Shown: one piece after another, positions 43,392-52,735 of the stretch
Position numbering within the stretch: position 1 is the stretch's first letter
How the letters are laid out: every line of letters begins with the position of its first letter
Assembly: GCF_905397395.1 (NCBI RefSeq)
Contig: NZ_CAJPVH010000030.1
Span: forward strand, 1-64,000
Direction of reading: 5' to 3'
From: Cupriavidus campinensis
Lineage (GTDB): Bacteria; Pseudomonadota; Gammaproteobacteria; Burkholderiales; Burkholderiaceae
DNA: 64,000 nt
Translations under genes and position numbers: made by a program
Notes under the pieces: model-generated
What the model was told of the DNA's origin: nothing
Database searches by the model: none
Seen by the model: only the letters and a program-made list of their open reading frames with translations

Positions 43392-44629
43392 GCCGCGGCC
43401 CCCGGGCGCAGCAGCCCGCGCCGGTGCAGGGCGAAGCCGAACGCCAGCAGCGCGGCCACGGCCAGCGCCACCATGACCCACAGCATCAGCCAGTAGCCGC
43501 CGGCGGCGCGCCACAGCAGCGCGCCGAACCACGGCGCGGCGGCCTGCATGATCAGCACCGGCGTCATCATCAGCCCGTTCAGCGTGGCGTAGTGGTGGCG
43601 GGAGATCAGCTCGGGCATGGCCATCGCGCGCAGCATGGTGTTGACGCCGTTGGCGCAGCCATAGAGCACAGCGGCCAGCATCAGCCAGTAGCCGTGGCCG
43701 AGCGCGAAGCAGGCCAGCCCGGCGCCCATCAGGAAGTAGACCGGCATCGACAGCCGCACCGGATGGTGGATCGGCAGGCGCGCCATGACCAGCCGGCCGG
43801 CCACCTGCGCGGGGCCGATCAGTGCCGCCACGATGAGCTGCTGGCCCACCGGCATGCCCTTCTCGGTCAGCATCGGGATCAGGTGCGCGCCGAGCAGCGA
43901 GGCCACCACCGCCGTCGCCGTGAAGGCCAGCACCACGGCCCAGAACACGGGTTGGCGCAGTGTCAGCCGCGCGATGCTGGGTCCGCCGGCACCGGCCAGC
44001 GGCCCGCCGGCCTGCGCGGACGCATAGGTGGCATGCGCCGTGTAGCGCAGCCGCGCATGCAGCGGCGCGCAGACGAACAGGTTCAGCGCGGCAAAGATCA
44101 CCAGCGTGCCGCGCCAGCCCAGGTGCAGCACCAGCCACTGACCGAGCGGGATAAAGATCGTGCTGGCAAAGCCGGCGAGCAGCGTCACGTGGACGATCGG
44201 CTTCTGGTAGCCATCGCCATACGCCTGGCGCAGCACCACGAAGGCGGGCTCATAGAGCGTGGACGCCATGGCCAGCCCGAGCGGTATCCACATCAGCAGG
44301 AACATCGTGGGCGAGGGCGACCAGGCCCACAGCAACAGGCCGATGGCCGCCAGCACGGAGCCGCCGCCCATCACCTTGCGCGCCGGCACGCGGTCCAGCA
44401 GCCGGCCCACGGCGAACGAGCACATCGCCCAGACCAGCAGCCCGAGCGAGAACCCGCCGGCCAGGAACGGCTTGCCGAGGCCCAGCGACTGGTGCATCGG
44501 GTCGATGAAGACCGTGAACGTGAAATAGAGCGTGCCCCAGCTGATGATCTCGGTCAGGCCGAGCGTCCAGACGATATGGCGGGGCGGGGGCGCAGCGGTG
44601 GGTACGGCGGGGGCGTCGATGGTGGTCAT
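43388..44629 (-). CDS. MFS transporter
   Basis: A 413-residue carrier with 12 likely helices. IVWTLGLTEIISWGTLYFTF and GRLLDRVPARKVMGGGSVLA are the first helix and the loop 2-3 signature. The C-terminal half has RHHYATLNGLMMTPV, seen in uncharacterised MFS proteins of proteobacteria. Coupled by a 4-base overlap to the next MFS gene. Two dissimilar single-chain MFS proteins in one operon is uncommon; they may handle one compound in two directions. The substrate is unknown. Confidence 0.85.
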   Translation of the reverse strand: MTTIDAPAVPTAAPPPRHIVWTLGLTEIISWGTLYFTFTVFIDPMHQSLGLGKPFLAGGFSLGLLVWAMCSFAVGRLLDRVPARKVMGGGSVLAAIGLLLWAWSPSPTMFLLMWIPLGLAMASTLYEPAFVVLRQAYGDGYQKPIVHVTLLAGFASTIFIPLGQWLVLHLGWRGTLVIFAALNLFVCAPLHARLRYTAHATYASAQAGGPLAGAGGPSIARLTLRQPVFWAVVLAFTATAVVASLLGAHLIPMLTEKGMPVGQQLIVAALIGPAQVAGRLVMARLPIHHPVRLSMPVYFLMGAGLACFALGHGYWLMLAAVLYGCANGVNTMLRAMAMPELISRHHYATLNGLMMTPVLIMQAAAPWFGALLWRAAGGYWLMLWVMVALAVAALLAFGFALHRRGLLRPGAAA

Positions 44630-44730
44630 GGCGCGCCTGGCGCAGGGCGGGCGCGCGCCGGTGGCGATGCGATGGATGAAGCGGGAATTGTATCGGCGCG
44701 GCGCGCGAATGCCTACGTCAGCGCACTTGC

Positions 44731-45156
44731 TCAGCTACCGCCATCGCCGGGCAGGTTGGGCGGGCCTTTCAGTTCGACGGTGTTGCCGTCCGGGTCTTTC
44801 ACATAGATCGACGGGCCGGTGCCCTCGGCGCCGTAGCGCTGCTCGACCGGCCCGCTATCGATATGATGAATACGCAGGTGGGTAAAGATCGCCTCGGCAT
44901 CGAACGGATCGATACGCAGGCAGAAGTGGTCGAGGTTGTGCCCCTCAGCGCCCGGTCCCGCGCCGCCGGCCCGGCCCAGCGGGCCGTCCAGCGAGACGAG
45001 ATCGATCAGGCCGTTGCCGGCGCGCAGTTGCGTCAGGCCGATGGCGGCCTGCTCGCGCTCCACGGTGCAGCCGAGCACATCGACATAGAACCGCACGAGG
45101 CGCGGCACGTTGGCGGTGCGCAGGACGAGGTGGTCGATGCCGGCGATGCGGAGCAT
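44731..45156 (-). CDS. VOC (glyoxalase/bleomycin-resistance fold) protein
   Basis: A 141-residue single VOC domain. IDHLVLRTANVPRLVRFYVD, HNLDHFCLRIDPFD and SIYVKDPDGNTVELKGP are family patterns, with His9, His75 and Glu near 128 at metal positions. The function may be dioxygenase-, lyase- or resistance-like; it cannot be told. It lies 17 bases after the GFA gene and may share its transcript. Confidence 0.85.
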   Translation of the reverse strand: MLRIAGIDHLVLRTANVPRLVRFYVDVLGCTVEREQAAIGLTQLRAGNGLIDLVSLDGPLGRAGGAGPGAEGHNLDHFCLRIDPFDAEAIFTHLRIHHIDSGPVEQRYGAEGTGPSIYVKDPDGNTVELKGPPNLPGDGGS

Positions 45157-45173
45157 GGGCGCGTCAGCCAGGT

Positions 45174-45524
45174 TCAGGCGTGCAGGCCGTCGTACTCGAT
45201 GACCTTGAGGCTGGCCAGATCGACGTTATCCACACAGCGCACGTTCACGGCGGCGGTGGGATTGCCTTTCTGGTCGGTCGCTTCGGCGTAGGGGCCGCAG
45301 CCGCAGACCGGGCAGAAGCGATGCGCGATCTTCATCGTGTTGAAGCGATAGGTGGAGGCGTGCTCGTCCGGCGTCTTGAGCCGGAACTGCGCCTTGGGCA
45401 CGAACCAGAGCAGATGCCCGCGCCGGCGGCAGATGGTGCAGTTGCACTGCAGCACCTGCGTGATCTCGCCGTCCGCCTCGAAGGCGACGCGGCCGCAGTG
45501 GCAGCTTCCCTGGTACGTGGTCAT
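45174..45524 (-). CDS. GFA-family zinc protein (glutathione-dependent formaldehyde-activating type)
   Basis: A 116-residue protein. GSCHCGRVAFEADG gives Cys8 and Cys10, QCNCTICRRRG gives Cys27, Cys29 and Cys32, and FCPVCGCG two more zinc cysteines. This is the complete GFA pattern. The named enzyme activity, S-hydroxymethylglutathione formation, is shown for few members, so the role here is open. It starts behind AAGGAGACCCC and heads a probable pair with the VOC gene. Confidence 0.9.
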   Translation of the reverse strand: MTTYQGSCHCGRVAFEADGEITQVLQCNCTICRRRGHLLWFVPKAQFRLKTPDEHASTYRFNTMKIAHRFCPVCGCGPYAEATDQKGNPTAAVNVRCVDNVDLASLKVIEYDGLHA

Positions 45525-45555
45525 GGGGTCTCCTTTTTTGTGGATTTCCGCCCGC

Positions 45556-45975
45556 CTACTGGTCCGGAATCAGCCGCTTGCCCAGGCTGACGGCCGCATC
45601 CCGGCCATAGCCAAGCTTCGCGTAGAACGCCATCACGGCGTCGTTGCCTTCGCGCACCTGCAGATTGATCTTGGGGCAGCCGCGCTCGATCAGCAGCGCC
45701 TCGGCGCGCGCCATCAGCATACGCCCATAGCCGCGCCCCTGGCAGGCAGGCGCGACGGCGAGGTAGTAGACCCAGCCGCGATGCCCGTCGAAGCCGATCA
45801 TCGCCGAGGCCACCAAGCGGCCATCCGCCTCGCCGACGAGGAACAGCTCGGGCTGCTCGGTCAGCTTGCGCGCGATGTCGCGGTGGGGATCGTTCCAGGG
45901 GCGGGTCAGGCCACAGGCTTGCCACAGGGCAACCACGGCGGATTCGTCGGCGGGGCGGAAGGGGCGGATCTGCAT
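45556..45975 (-). CDS. GNAT-family acetyltransferase, YpeA-like
   Basis: A 139-residue acetyltransferase from ATG 45975 (MQIRPFRPADESAVVALWQA). HRGWVYYLAVAPACQGRGYG contains the acetyl-CoA loop Q-G-R-G-Y-G. INLQVREGNDAVMAFYAKLG, with its catalytic-region Tyr, is the YpeA hallmark. A longer frame to 46050 exists but reads as leader. The substrate is unknown. The upstream end faces the DeoR regulator gene across 115 bases. Confidence 0.9.
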   Translation of the reverse strand: MQIRPFRPADESAVVALWQACGLTRPWNDPHRDIARKLTEQPELFLVGEADGRLVASAMIGFDGHRGWVYYLAVAPACQGRGYGRMLMARAEALLIERGCPKINLQVREGNDAVMAFYAKLGYGRDAAVSLGKRLIPDQ

Positions 45976-46066
45976 GCGCGTAAGACCGGTGTGGGGGAAG
46001 ACAGGGTGAACCCCAGTGTACCGAAAGCGACAGTCATCGCGCCGACACACTTCGGGTTTAAATTTT

Positions 46067-46093
46067 CATTCGAACATCTAACATGATCGAATG
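46067..46093. promoter_or_regulatory. 27-bp palindromic operator covering the deoR-type start codon
   Basis: CATTCGA (46067-46073) and TCGAATG (46087-46093) are perfect inverted arms. Inside them CAT (46075-46077) and ATG (46083-46085) also pair around CTAAC. The half-site TTCGAACAT resembles GlpR operators. The right arm contains the ATG of the regulator gene itself, so binding should block its transcription or early elongation. Confidence 0.7.
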
Positions 46094-46861
46094 AGCCTAA
46101 CTCCGCGACAACGTGAAATCCTCGACTGGCTGCGCGATGCCAGCGAACTCAGCACCGACCAGCTTGCCGATCGCTTCCAGGTCAGCACGCAGACGATCCG
46201 GCGTGACATCAACGACCTGAGCGAGCAGGGCCTGGTGCGGCGGCTGCATGGCGGGCTGAGCCTGCCGGCGGGCCAGCGCAACCTCAGTTTTTTGCAGCGC
46301 AGCACGGCGCAGATCGAACGCAAGCGGCGCATTGCCCATGCGGCCATCGCGCTGGTGCCGGACAACGCCACGCTGTTCCTCGGCTACGGCACCACGGTGG
46401 CCGAGTTCGCCCGCGCGTTGCCCGCCGACCGGCCGCTGCGCGTGGTCACCAACAACCTGGACGCCGTGCACGCGCTGGCCGAGAAGCCCGCCATCGAGAC
46501 CTGGGTGGCCGGCGGCCGGCTGCGTCCCGGTGACCGCGACGTGATGGGCAGCGCCACGCTCGAATTCATCCGCCGCTTTCGCGCGCACCTGTCGATCTGC
46601 GGCGCGGGCGCGGTGGATGCCGAGGGCAGCCTGTTCGAGTTCCACCCGGACGAGGCGGAGTTCACCCAGGTGCTGTTCGCCAACAGCCACGTGCGCGCGG
46701 TGCTGGCCGACAGCAGCAAGTTCCTGCGCGACGCGCCGTGCCGCGTGGCCACGCTCGCCCAGATCGACCATTTCTTCACCGACGAGGAAGCCCGCACCGT
46801 CGCCGGCGCGGACCTGCCCGCGCTGTGCGAGCGCGCGGGCGTGACGCTTCATATCTGCTGA
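46091..46861 (+). CDS. DeoR/GlpR-family repressor
   Basis: A 256-residue regulator. Residues 1-57 are the DeoR helix-turn-helix (LTPRQREILDWLRD, STDQLADRFQVSTQTIRRDI, then RRLHGG). Residues 75-235 are the sugar-phosphate sensing domain (TLFLGYGTTVAEFARALP, VTNNLDAVHAL, GDRDVMGSATLEFI). Such proteins bind phosphorylated sugars or glycerol 3-phosphate. It is first in the run with the ABC transporter genes, 46 bases ahead, so it probably controls them and itself through the operator at its start codon. Confidence 0.9.
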   Translation: MSLTPRQREILDWLRDASELSTDQLADRFQVSTQTIRRDINDLSEQGLVRRLHGGLSLPAGQRNLSFLQRSTAQIERKRRIAHAAIALVPDNATLFLGYGTTVAEFARALPADRPLRVVTNNLDAVHALAEKPAIETWVAGGRLRPGDRDVMGSATLEFIRRFRAHLSICGAGAVDAEGSLFEFHPDEAEFTQVLFANSHVRAVLADSSKFLRDAPCRVATLAQIDHFFTDEEARTVAGADLPALCERAGVTLHIC

Positions 46862-46907
46862 CGGATTCGCCGACCCCTACGCCGACCCCTACGCCAACAA
46901 AACAACC

Positions 46908-47888
<981 letters not shown>

Positions 47889-47954
47889 AACGCCTTCCAT
47901 GCCATTCCCGATGACTTTCCCGATGTTTTGATTCGTCTTTCACCAGGAGCCTTC

Positions 47955-49250
47955 ATGTCGTTCAAATCCCGTGGCCTGGCCCTTGCGCTGGGCGCCGTTC
48001 TCTCGATGGCCGCGCTGGGCGCGGCGGCGCAGACGCAGGCGACCACGCAGGTCACCATGTACTACCCGGTCTCGGTCGGCGGCCCGCTGACGCAGGTGGT
48101 GGACAAGCTGGTCGACCAGTTCCAGCAGGCCAACCCGGACGTCAAGGTCAACGCCATCTACGCCGGCAACTACGACGACGCCCGCACCAAGGCGCTGGCC
48201 GCCCTCAAGGCCGGCACGCCGGTGCAGACCTCGGTGCTGTTCTCGATCGACCTGTTCGAGCTGAAGGACCAGAACGTGATCCGGCCGTTCGATGACTTCG
48301 CCACCACGCCCGAGGACAAGGCGTGGCTCCAGAGCTTCTACCCGGGCCTGATGGACAACGGCCGTGCCGACGGCAAGACCTGGGGCATCCCGTTCCAGCG
48401 CTCGACCATCGTGATGTTCTACAACAAGGACGCCTTCAAGCAGGCCGGCCTGGATCCGAACAAGCCGCCGCGCACCTGGACCGAGATGCGCGAGGCCGCC
48501 GCCAAGCTGGTGAAGCAGGACGGTGGCGCCACGTCGCGCTGGGGCGTGATGATCCCGTCCACCGGCTACGCCTACTGGATGTTCGGCGCGCTGGCCAAGC
48601 AGAACGGTGCCACGCTGATGAACGCGGCCGGCTCGCACACCACCTTCGACACGCCGAAGACCGTGGAAGCGCTCCAGTACTGGACCTCGCTGGCCAAGGA
48701 CGGCCTGAGCCCGAAGGGCCTGATCGAGTGGGGCACGCTGCGCCAGAACTTCGTCGAGGGCAAGACGGCGATGATGTGGCATTCCACCGGCAACCTGACC
48801 GCCGTGCTCAAGGACGCCAAGTTCGACGTGGGCGTGGCCCCGCTGCCGGGCAACCCGACGGGTGGCTCGCCCACCGGCGGCGGCAACTTCTACCTGTTCA
48901 AGAGCGGCAGCGAGGCCGAGCAGAAGGCGGCCTACCGTCTGGTGCGATTCCTGACGGCGCCGGAGCGTTCGGCCGAATGGAGCGTGGCCACCGGCTACAT
49001 GGGCGTGAGCCCGGCCAGCTACGAGACGCCGACGCTCAAGAGCTACGCTGCCAAGGTGCCGCAGACGCTGGTCGCGCGTGACCAGCTCCAGGTGGCGACC
49101 GCCGAACTGTCGACGCACCAGGCGGGCCGCGTGCGCAAGGTGCTCGAGGACTCGCTCCAGTCGGCCATCACCGGCCAGCAGGAGCCGAAGGCCGCGCTGG
49201 CCGGTGCCCAGGCGCAGGCTGACCGCATCCTGAAGCCGTACCAGCGCTGA
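47955..49250 (+). CDS. ugpB: ABC transporter substrate-binding protein, UgpB-like
   Basis: A 431-residue periplasmic binding protein. ATG 47955 follows CCAGGAG; residues 1-25 are a signal peptide ending GAAAQ. QVTMYYPVSVGGPLTQVVDK, WGIPFQRSTIVMFYNKDAF and FDTPKTVEALQYWTSLAKDG are typical of the UgpB branch of family 1 binding proteins. In E. coli UgpB binds glycerol 3-phosphate and glycerophosphodiesters. The same ligand is inferred here, also from the regulator type and the nearby phosphodiesterase. Confidence 0.88.
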   Translation: MSFKSRGLALALGAVLSMAALGAAAQTQATTQVTMYYPVSVGGPLTQVVDKLVDQFQQANPDVKVNAIYAGNYDDARTKALAALKAGTPVQTSVLFSIDLFELKDQNVIRPFDDFATTPEDKAWLQSFYPGLMDNGRADGKTWGIPFQRSTIVMFYNKDAFKQAGLDPNKPPRTWTEMREAAAKLVKQDGGATSRWGVMIPSTGYAYWMFGALAKQNGATLMNAAGSHTTFDTPKTVEALQYWTSLAKDGLSPKGLIEWGTLRQNFVEGKTAMMWHSTGNLTAVLKDAKFDVGVAPLPGNPTGGSPTGGGNFYLFKSGSEAEQKAAYRLVRFLTAPERSAEWSVATGYMGVSPASYETPTLKSYAAKVPQTLVARDQLQVATAELSTHQAGRVRKVLEDSLQSAITGQQEPKAALAGAQAQADRILKPYQR

Positions 49251-49265
49251 CGCGGCGGGCTTATC

Positions 49266-50171
49266 GTGAACGACATCCGCCACGCCATGACTTCCCGATC
49301 CTTCTTCTCCAGGCCGGCTGTCCATGCGTGGCTGATGTTGCTGCCGGCGCTGGTGCTGCTGGCGGCGTTCACCTACTGGCCCATCGCGGGCAGCGTCTGG
49401 GAGAGCCTGCACACGCAGGCGCCCGGCGTCGATCCGATGTTCAGCGGCGCGGACCAGTTCGCCGCGCTGCTGGACGATCCGGTGTTCCTGCAGGCGCTGC
49501 GCAACAACTTCTGGTACGCGCTGGTCACGGTGCCGGTCTCGGTAATGCTGGCGCTGGCGATGGCGCTCTGGGTCAACGAGCGCTTCGCGGGCCGCGGCCT
49601 GCTGCGGCTGGCCTTCTTCACGCCGACCATCCTGCCGATGGTGGCCGCCGCCAATGTCTGGCTGTTCTTCTACGCGCCGGACATCGGCCTGTTCAACCAG
49701 CTGCTCGGCGCCGTCGGCATTGCTGGCCGCAACTGGCTGGGCGATGTGGAGACCGTGCTGCCCGCGCTGATGGTCATCACCATCTGGAAGGAGGCGGGCT
49801 TCTTCATGATCTTCTACCTCGCCGCGCTCCAGTCGATCTCGCCCGAACAGCGCGACGCGGCGCGCATCGAGGCGCCGTCCGCCTGGTATCGGCTGCGGCG
49901 GGTCACGCTGCCGCTGCTGGCGCCGACCACGCTGTTCGTGGTGGTCAACGCGCTGATCAACGCGTTCAAGCTGGTCGATCACCTGTTCGTGCTCACGCGC
50001 GGCGGCCCGAACAACGCCAGCACGCTGCTGCTCTACTACCTCTATGAAGTGGCGTTCAAGTTCCAGGACATCTCATACGCCTCGGCGCTGACGCTGGTGC
50101 TGCTGGCGCTGCTGGCCCTGTGCTCGGCGCTCCAGTTCTGGTTCTCCCGCAAGCGGGTCCATTACCGATGA
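49266..50171 (+). CDS. ugpA: ABC transporter permease, UgpA-like
   Basis: A 301-residue membrane protein. Start at GTG 49266, with GGCGGG upstream, or at ATG 49287. Six helices are likely. The EAA loop is AARIEAPSAWYRLRRVTLPLL, in part, as in family 1 sugar/polyol importers. LTRGGPNNASTLLLYYLYE is a further UgpA/MalF-group trait. It pairs with the second permease, whose start overlaps its stop (ATGA). Confidence 0.9.
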   Translation: MNDIRHAMTSRSFFSRPAVHAWLMLLPALVLLAAFTYWPIAGSVWESLHTQAPGVDPMFSGADQFAALLDDPVFLQALRNNFWYALVTVPVSVMLALAMALWVNERFAGRGLLRLAFFTPTILPMVAAANVWLFFYAPDIGLFNQLLGAVGIAGRNWLGDVETVLPALMVITIWKEAGFFMIFYLAALQSISPEQRDAARIEAPSAWYRLRRVTLPLLAPTTLFVVVNALINAFKLVDHLFVLTRGGPNNASTLLLYYLYEVAFKFQDISYASALTLVLLALLALCSALQFWFSRKRVHYR

Positions 50172-50980
50172 CGATCGCTCCTCCCCGGTTGTTGCTTCCC
50201 GTGGCCGGCTGGCTGGCCGGCCTGCTGTGGATCGCCCCGCTGCTGCTGATGTTCTGGGCGGCGTTCCACCCCGATGGCGATGCGCTGCGCCTGTCCTTCG
50301 ATACCCGCTGGGGCTTCGGCAACTTCCCCGCCGCGTGGCGCGTGGCGCCGTTCGCGCGCTACCTCGTCAACACCTTCTGCATCGTCACGCTGCTGCTGGT
50401 ACTCCAGCTCCTGGTGTGCACGCTGGCCGGCTATGCGCTGGCGCGGCTGCGCTTCCCGGGCCGGGGGCTGGTGTTCGCCATCGTCATGCTCCAGCTGATG
50501 GTGATGCCGGAGGTGCTGATTACCGAGAACTACGTCAGCGTGGCGCGCCTCGGGCAGGTGGATCACTACCTCGGCGTGGCGCTGCCCTACATTGGCAGCG
50601 CGTTCGGCATCTTCCTGCTGCGCCAGACCTTCATGATGGTGCCGCAGGAGCTGGAGGACGCGGCGCGCATCGAGGGCCTGGGCCGGCTGGCGATCCTGCT
50701 CAAGGTGTACGTGCCGCTGGCCCGGCCCACCTACCTGGCCTATGCGCTGGTGTCCATCAGCTATCACTGGAACAACTTCCTGTGGCCGCTGGTGATTACC
50801 AACACCGAGGCGAGCCGCCCGGTGACCGTGGGCATGGCGCTGTTCGCGGCGCCCGAGACCGGTGTGGACTGGGGCGTGCTGTCCGCCGGCACGCTGCTGT
50901 CGATTGGCCCGCTGCTGGTCGCCTTCCTGCTGTTCCAGCGCCAGTTCATGCAGTCGTTCATGAACGCCGGCATCAAGTAG
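50168..50980 (+). CDS. ugpE: ABC transporter permease, UgpE-like
   Basis: A 270-residue membrane protein coupled to the previous gene by a 4-base overlap. LLWIAPLLLMFWAAFHP is the first helix. The EAA loop is EDAARIEGLGRLAILLKVYV, and SYHWNNFLWPLVITN follows, as in UgpE/MalG-type permeases. It completes the importer: ATPase, binding protein and two permeases are all present. Operon order here, C-B-A-E, differs from E. coli ugpBAEC. Confidence 0.9.
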   Translation: MTIAPPRLLLPVAGWLAGLLWIAPLLLMFWAAFHPDGDALRLSFDTRWGFGNFPAAWRVAPFARYLVNTFCIVTLLLVLQLLVCTLAGYALARLRFPGRGLVFAIVMLQLMVMPEVLITENYVSVARLGQVDHYLGVALPYIGSAFGIFLLRQTFMMVPQELEDAARIEGLGRLAILLKVYVPLARPTYLAYALVSISYHWNNFLWPLVITNTEASRPVTVGMALFAAPETGVDWGVLSAGTLLSIGPLLVAFLLFQRQFMQSFMNAGIK

Positions 50981-50992
50981 CCCGGCAAAACT

Positions 50993-51013
50993 GGCCCCGC
51001 GCGAGGCGGGGCC
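50993..51013. terminator. Hairpin between converging ugp and phosphodiesterase genes
   Basis: GGCCCCGC pairs with GCGGGGCC (8 bp) around GCGAG, 12 bases after the ugpE stop and 10 before the end of the converging gene. No T-run, but the stem is all G/C except none; it can serve both strands. Confidence 0.6.
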
Positions 51014-51022
51014 GGGGCGCGA

Positions 51023-52498
51023 TCAGTGGTTGCGCCAGCGCTGCACCATCACCTGCTGGACCTTGCCCTTGAAGAAGTAGCGGCGGTCGGTGGCGCCCTG
51101 CGGGTCGGCGCCGATCACGATCGGGCTGGTGTTCAGGCCGACGCCGCCCGTCACCGAGACCGACGGGGTGCGCTCCACGTTGTTGACCCAGAGCCGCACC
51201 GCGCCGTCGCCGTCATAGGCGCCGACGATGAAGTACGAATCCGTGCCATTGAGCGAGGACAGCGGCACGGTAGCGTACTGGTAGCCGCCGTTGACGTAGA
51301 CGCCGAAGCGCAGCAGCGTGCCCGCCTGCTCCAGCGCGAAGCCGCCCGCGTCGCTCTTGGCCAGGATCGCGGCGGTGGCGCCCGAGGTCAGGTCGTCGAA
51401 ATTGACCACCGCGCTGACCAGGAAGCCGCCGTTGGTGTCGTTGTCGGCCTGCCAGGTCGTCACCGACTGCGCACCGGCAAACACCATGCTGCCGCCCACG
51501 CGGTCCTCATCGGACGTGACCGACAGCACTTCCAGCGTCGGCGTGGTGCCGCTCTGGGCCACCGTGGAGGTCGCCAGGCCCGTGCGCCTGTATGTCAGCG
51601 GGTAGGCGGTCTGCGTCAGCGTGTTCATGTGCAACAGCGAGGTGGCTTCGGTGATCAGCGCCCGGGCCGAGGTGGCCAGCGGCGTGGCGCCCCGGTCGTA
51701 GTCCGAGGTGATGAAGTCCACATCCTCGCGCAGCGCCGACAGGTACAGCTCGCCGAGGCTGGCCGGCGTGGTGTAGACGCCCACGCCGAGGCCGAGCAGC
51801 TTGGCCTGATCGATCGCGCCGAACAGGCTGGCCATCCGGTATTCGAGTTCCACGCCCTGGAAGCCCAGGCTCTTGGCCGTGCGCATGCGGTTGCGGATAT
51901 CGCTCTCGATCAGTGCATGAAAGCGCACATGGTCGCGAATGCTGGCGAATTCGGATTGGGCCAGCAGCGCCTTGGCGCGCACCAGATGCTGGTGGCGATT
52001 GTTGCCGTCCATGAAGGCGCGCAGCATGACCGGCCGGCCCGCTGTGGCATAGCCCCAGTCGCGGATCGCGCGCAGCACGCCGAGCATCAGGGTGTCGCTG
52101 GCGGCAGCCGTCGAGTAGCCCTCCTTGATTTCGAGGAACAGCATGCGGTCGCTCTGTTGCAGCGTGGTATTGGCCAGGGCGCTGGCGAAGGTGCCCACGG
52201 CGGACTCGGAGTCGCTGTGCTCGACATAGACCTGGCCATCGGCGTGCAGGGTCAGGTCGAACTCCACGAGGTCGAGCCCCCGGTTCAGCGCCATCGACAC
52301 CTGGGTGGTCGTGGCAGCGTTGGTGGTGCCGTAGCAGTTGTGGCAGGACAGCGCGACCGTGTTGCCGAGTGGCGAGACCGGCAGGCTGCGGGACACGCCG
52401 GTCCAGTAGCCCGCGAATGCCGGGGAGCACACCGCAATCAGTAACAGCCCGGAACATGCGCGAATGAAACGTCGAAACACCAGCGTAGTGGACGACAT
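51023..52498 (-). CDS. Secreted glycerophosphodiester phosphodiesterase-like protein with a lectin-like C-terminal domain
   Basis: A 491-residue protein from ATG 52498. Residues 1-30 are a signal peptide ending SPAFA. Residues about 45-310 form a GDPD/PLC-like TIM barrel: SCHNCYG region, then LDLVEFDLTLHADGQVYVEH with Glu-x-Asp metal residues, LFLEIKEG, and VDFITSDYDRG at the end of the barrel. Residues about 335-490 resemble a LamG/concanavalin-type beta-sandwich (GFLVSAVVNFDD, YFIVGAYDGDGAVRLWVNN). The usual catalytic HRG is not seen at the start, so activity is uncertain. It converges on the ugp-like operon, suggesting release of glycerol 3-phosphate for uptake. Confidence 0.75.
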   Translation of the reverse strand: MSSTTLVFRRFIRACSGLLLIAVCSPAFAGYWTGVSRSLPVSPLGNTVALSCHNCYGTTNAATTTQVSMALNRGLDLVEFDLTLHADGQVYVEHSDSESAVGTFASALANTTLQQSDRMLFLEIKEGYSTAAASDTLMLGVLRAIRDWGYATAGRPVMLRAFMDGNNRHQHLVRAKALLAQSEFASIRDHVRFHALIESDIRNRMRTAKSLGFQGVELEYRMASLFGAIDQAKLLGLGVGVYTTPASLGELYLSALREDVDFITSDYDRGATPLATSARALITEATSLLHMNTLTQTAYPLTYRRTGLATSTVAQSGTTPTLEVLSVTSDEDRVGGSMVFAGAQSVTTWQADNDTNGGFLVSAVVNFDDLTSGATAAILAKSDAGGFALEQAGTLLRFGVYVNGGYQYATVPLSSLNGTDSYFIVGAYDGDGAVRLWVNNVERTPSVSVTGGVGLNTSPIVIGADPQGATDRRYFFKGKVQQVMVQRWRNH

Positions 52499-52678
52499 GC
52501 GAACCTCGCTTTGAAGGTGAAATGGCGATGGAATTGGCGATGGAACTGCGAAAAGTGCCGCCTGATGCACGACTGGGTGGCGGCAATGCGGATTGTTCCG
52601 GCTGACCATGTCAGCGCCGTGACGCTGTTGCTGTGGCGATACGCAAGTCGCCAAAATTCACTTGAACATTGATAGACG

Positions 52679-52717
52679 AAAAAAAGGGCAGGTGCCAGCG
52701 ATTGCCGACACCTGCCC
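52679..52717 (-). terminator. Intrinsic terminator of the indolepyruvate oxidoreductase gene
   Basis: GGGCAGGTG (52686-52694) and CACCTGCCC (52709-52717) form a 9-bp stem. Seven A (52679-52685) on this strand give the leftward transcript a U-run. Confidence 0.85.
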
Positions 52718-52735
52718 CTGCTTACCTCAGCGCGC

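Noticed and set aside
45226-45234. A perfect DnaA box inside the GFA gene
   Set aside because: Isolated and coding; treated as chance.
46863-46895. Short tandem repeat GCCGACCCCTAC before the ABC ATPase gene
   Set aside because: Barely two copies in a 46-base gap; too little to call a functional repeat.
47940-49982. A 680-codon open frame on the - strand
   Set aside because: It lies opposite the UgpB-like and UgpA-like genes, has no recognisable domain and no start signal.
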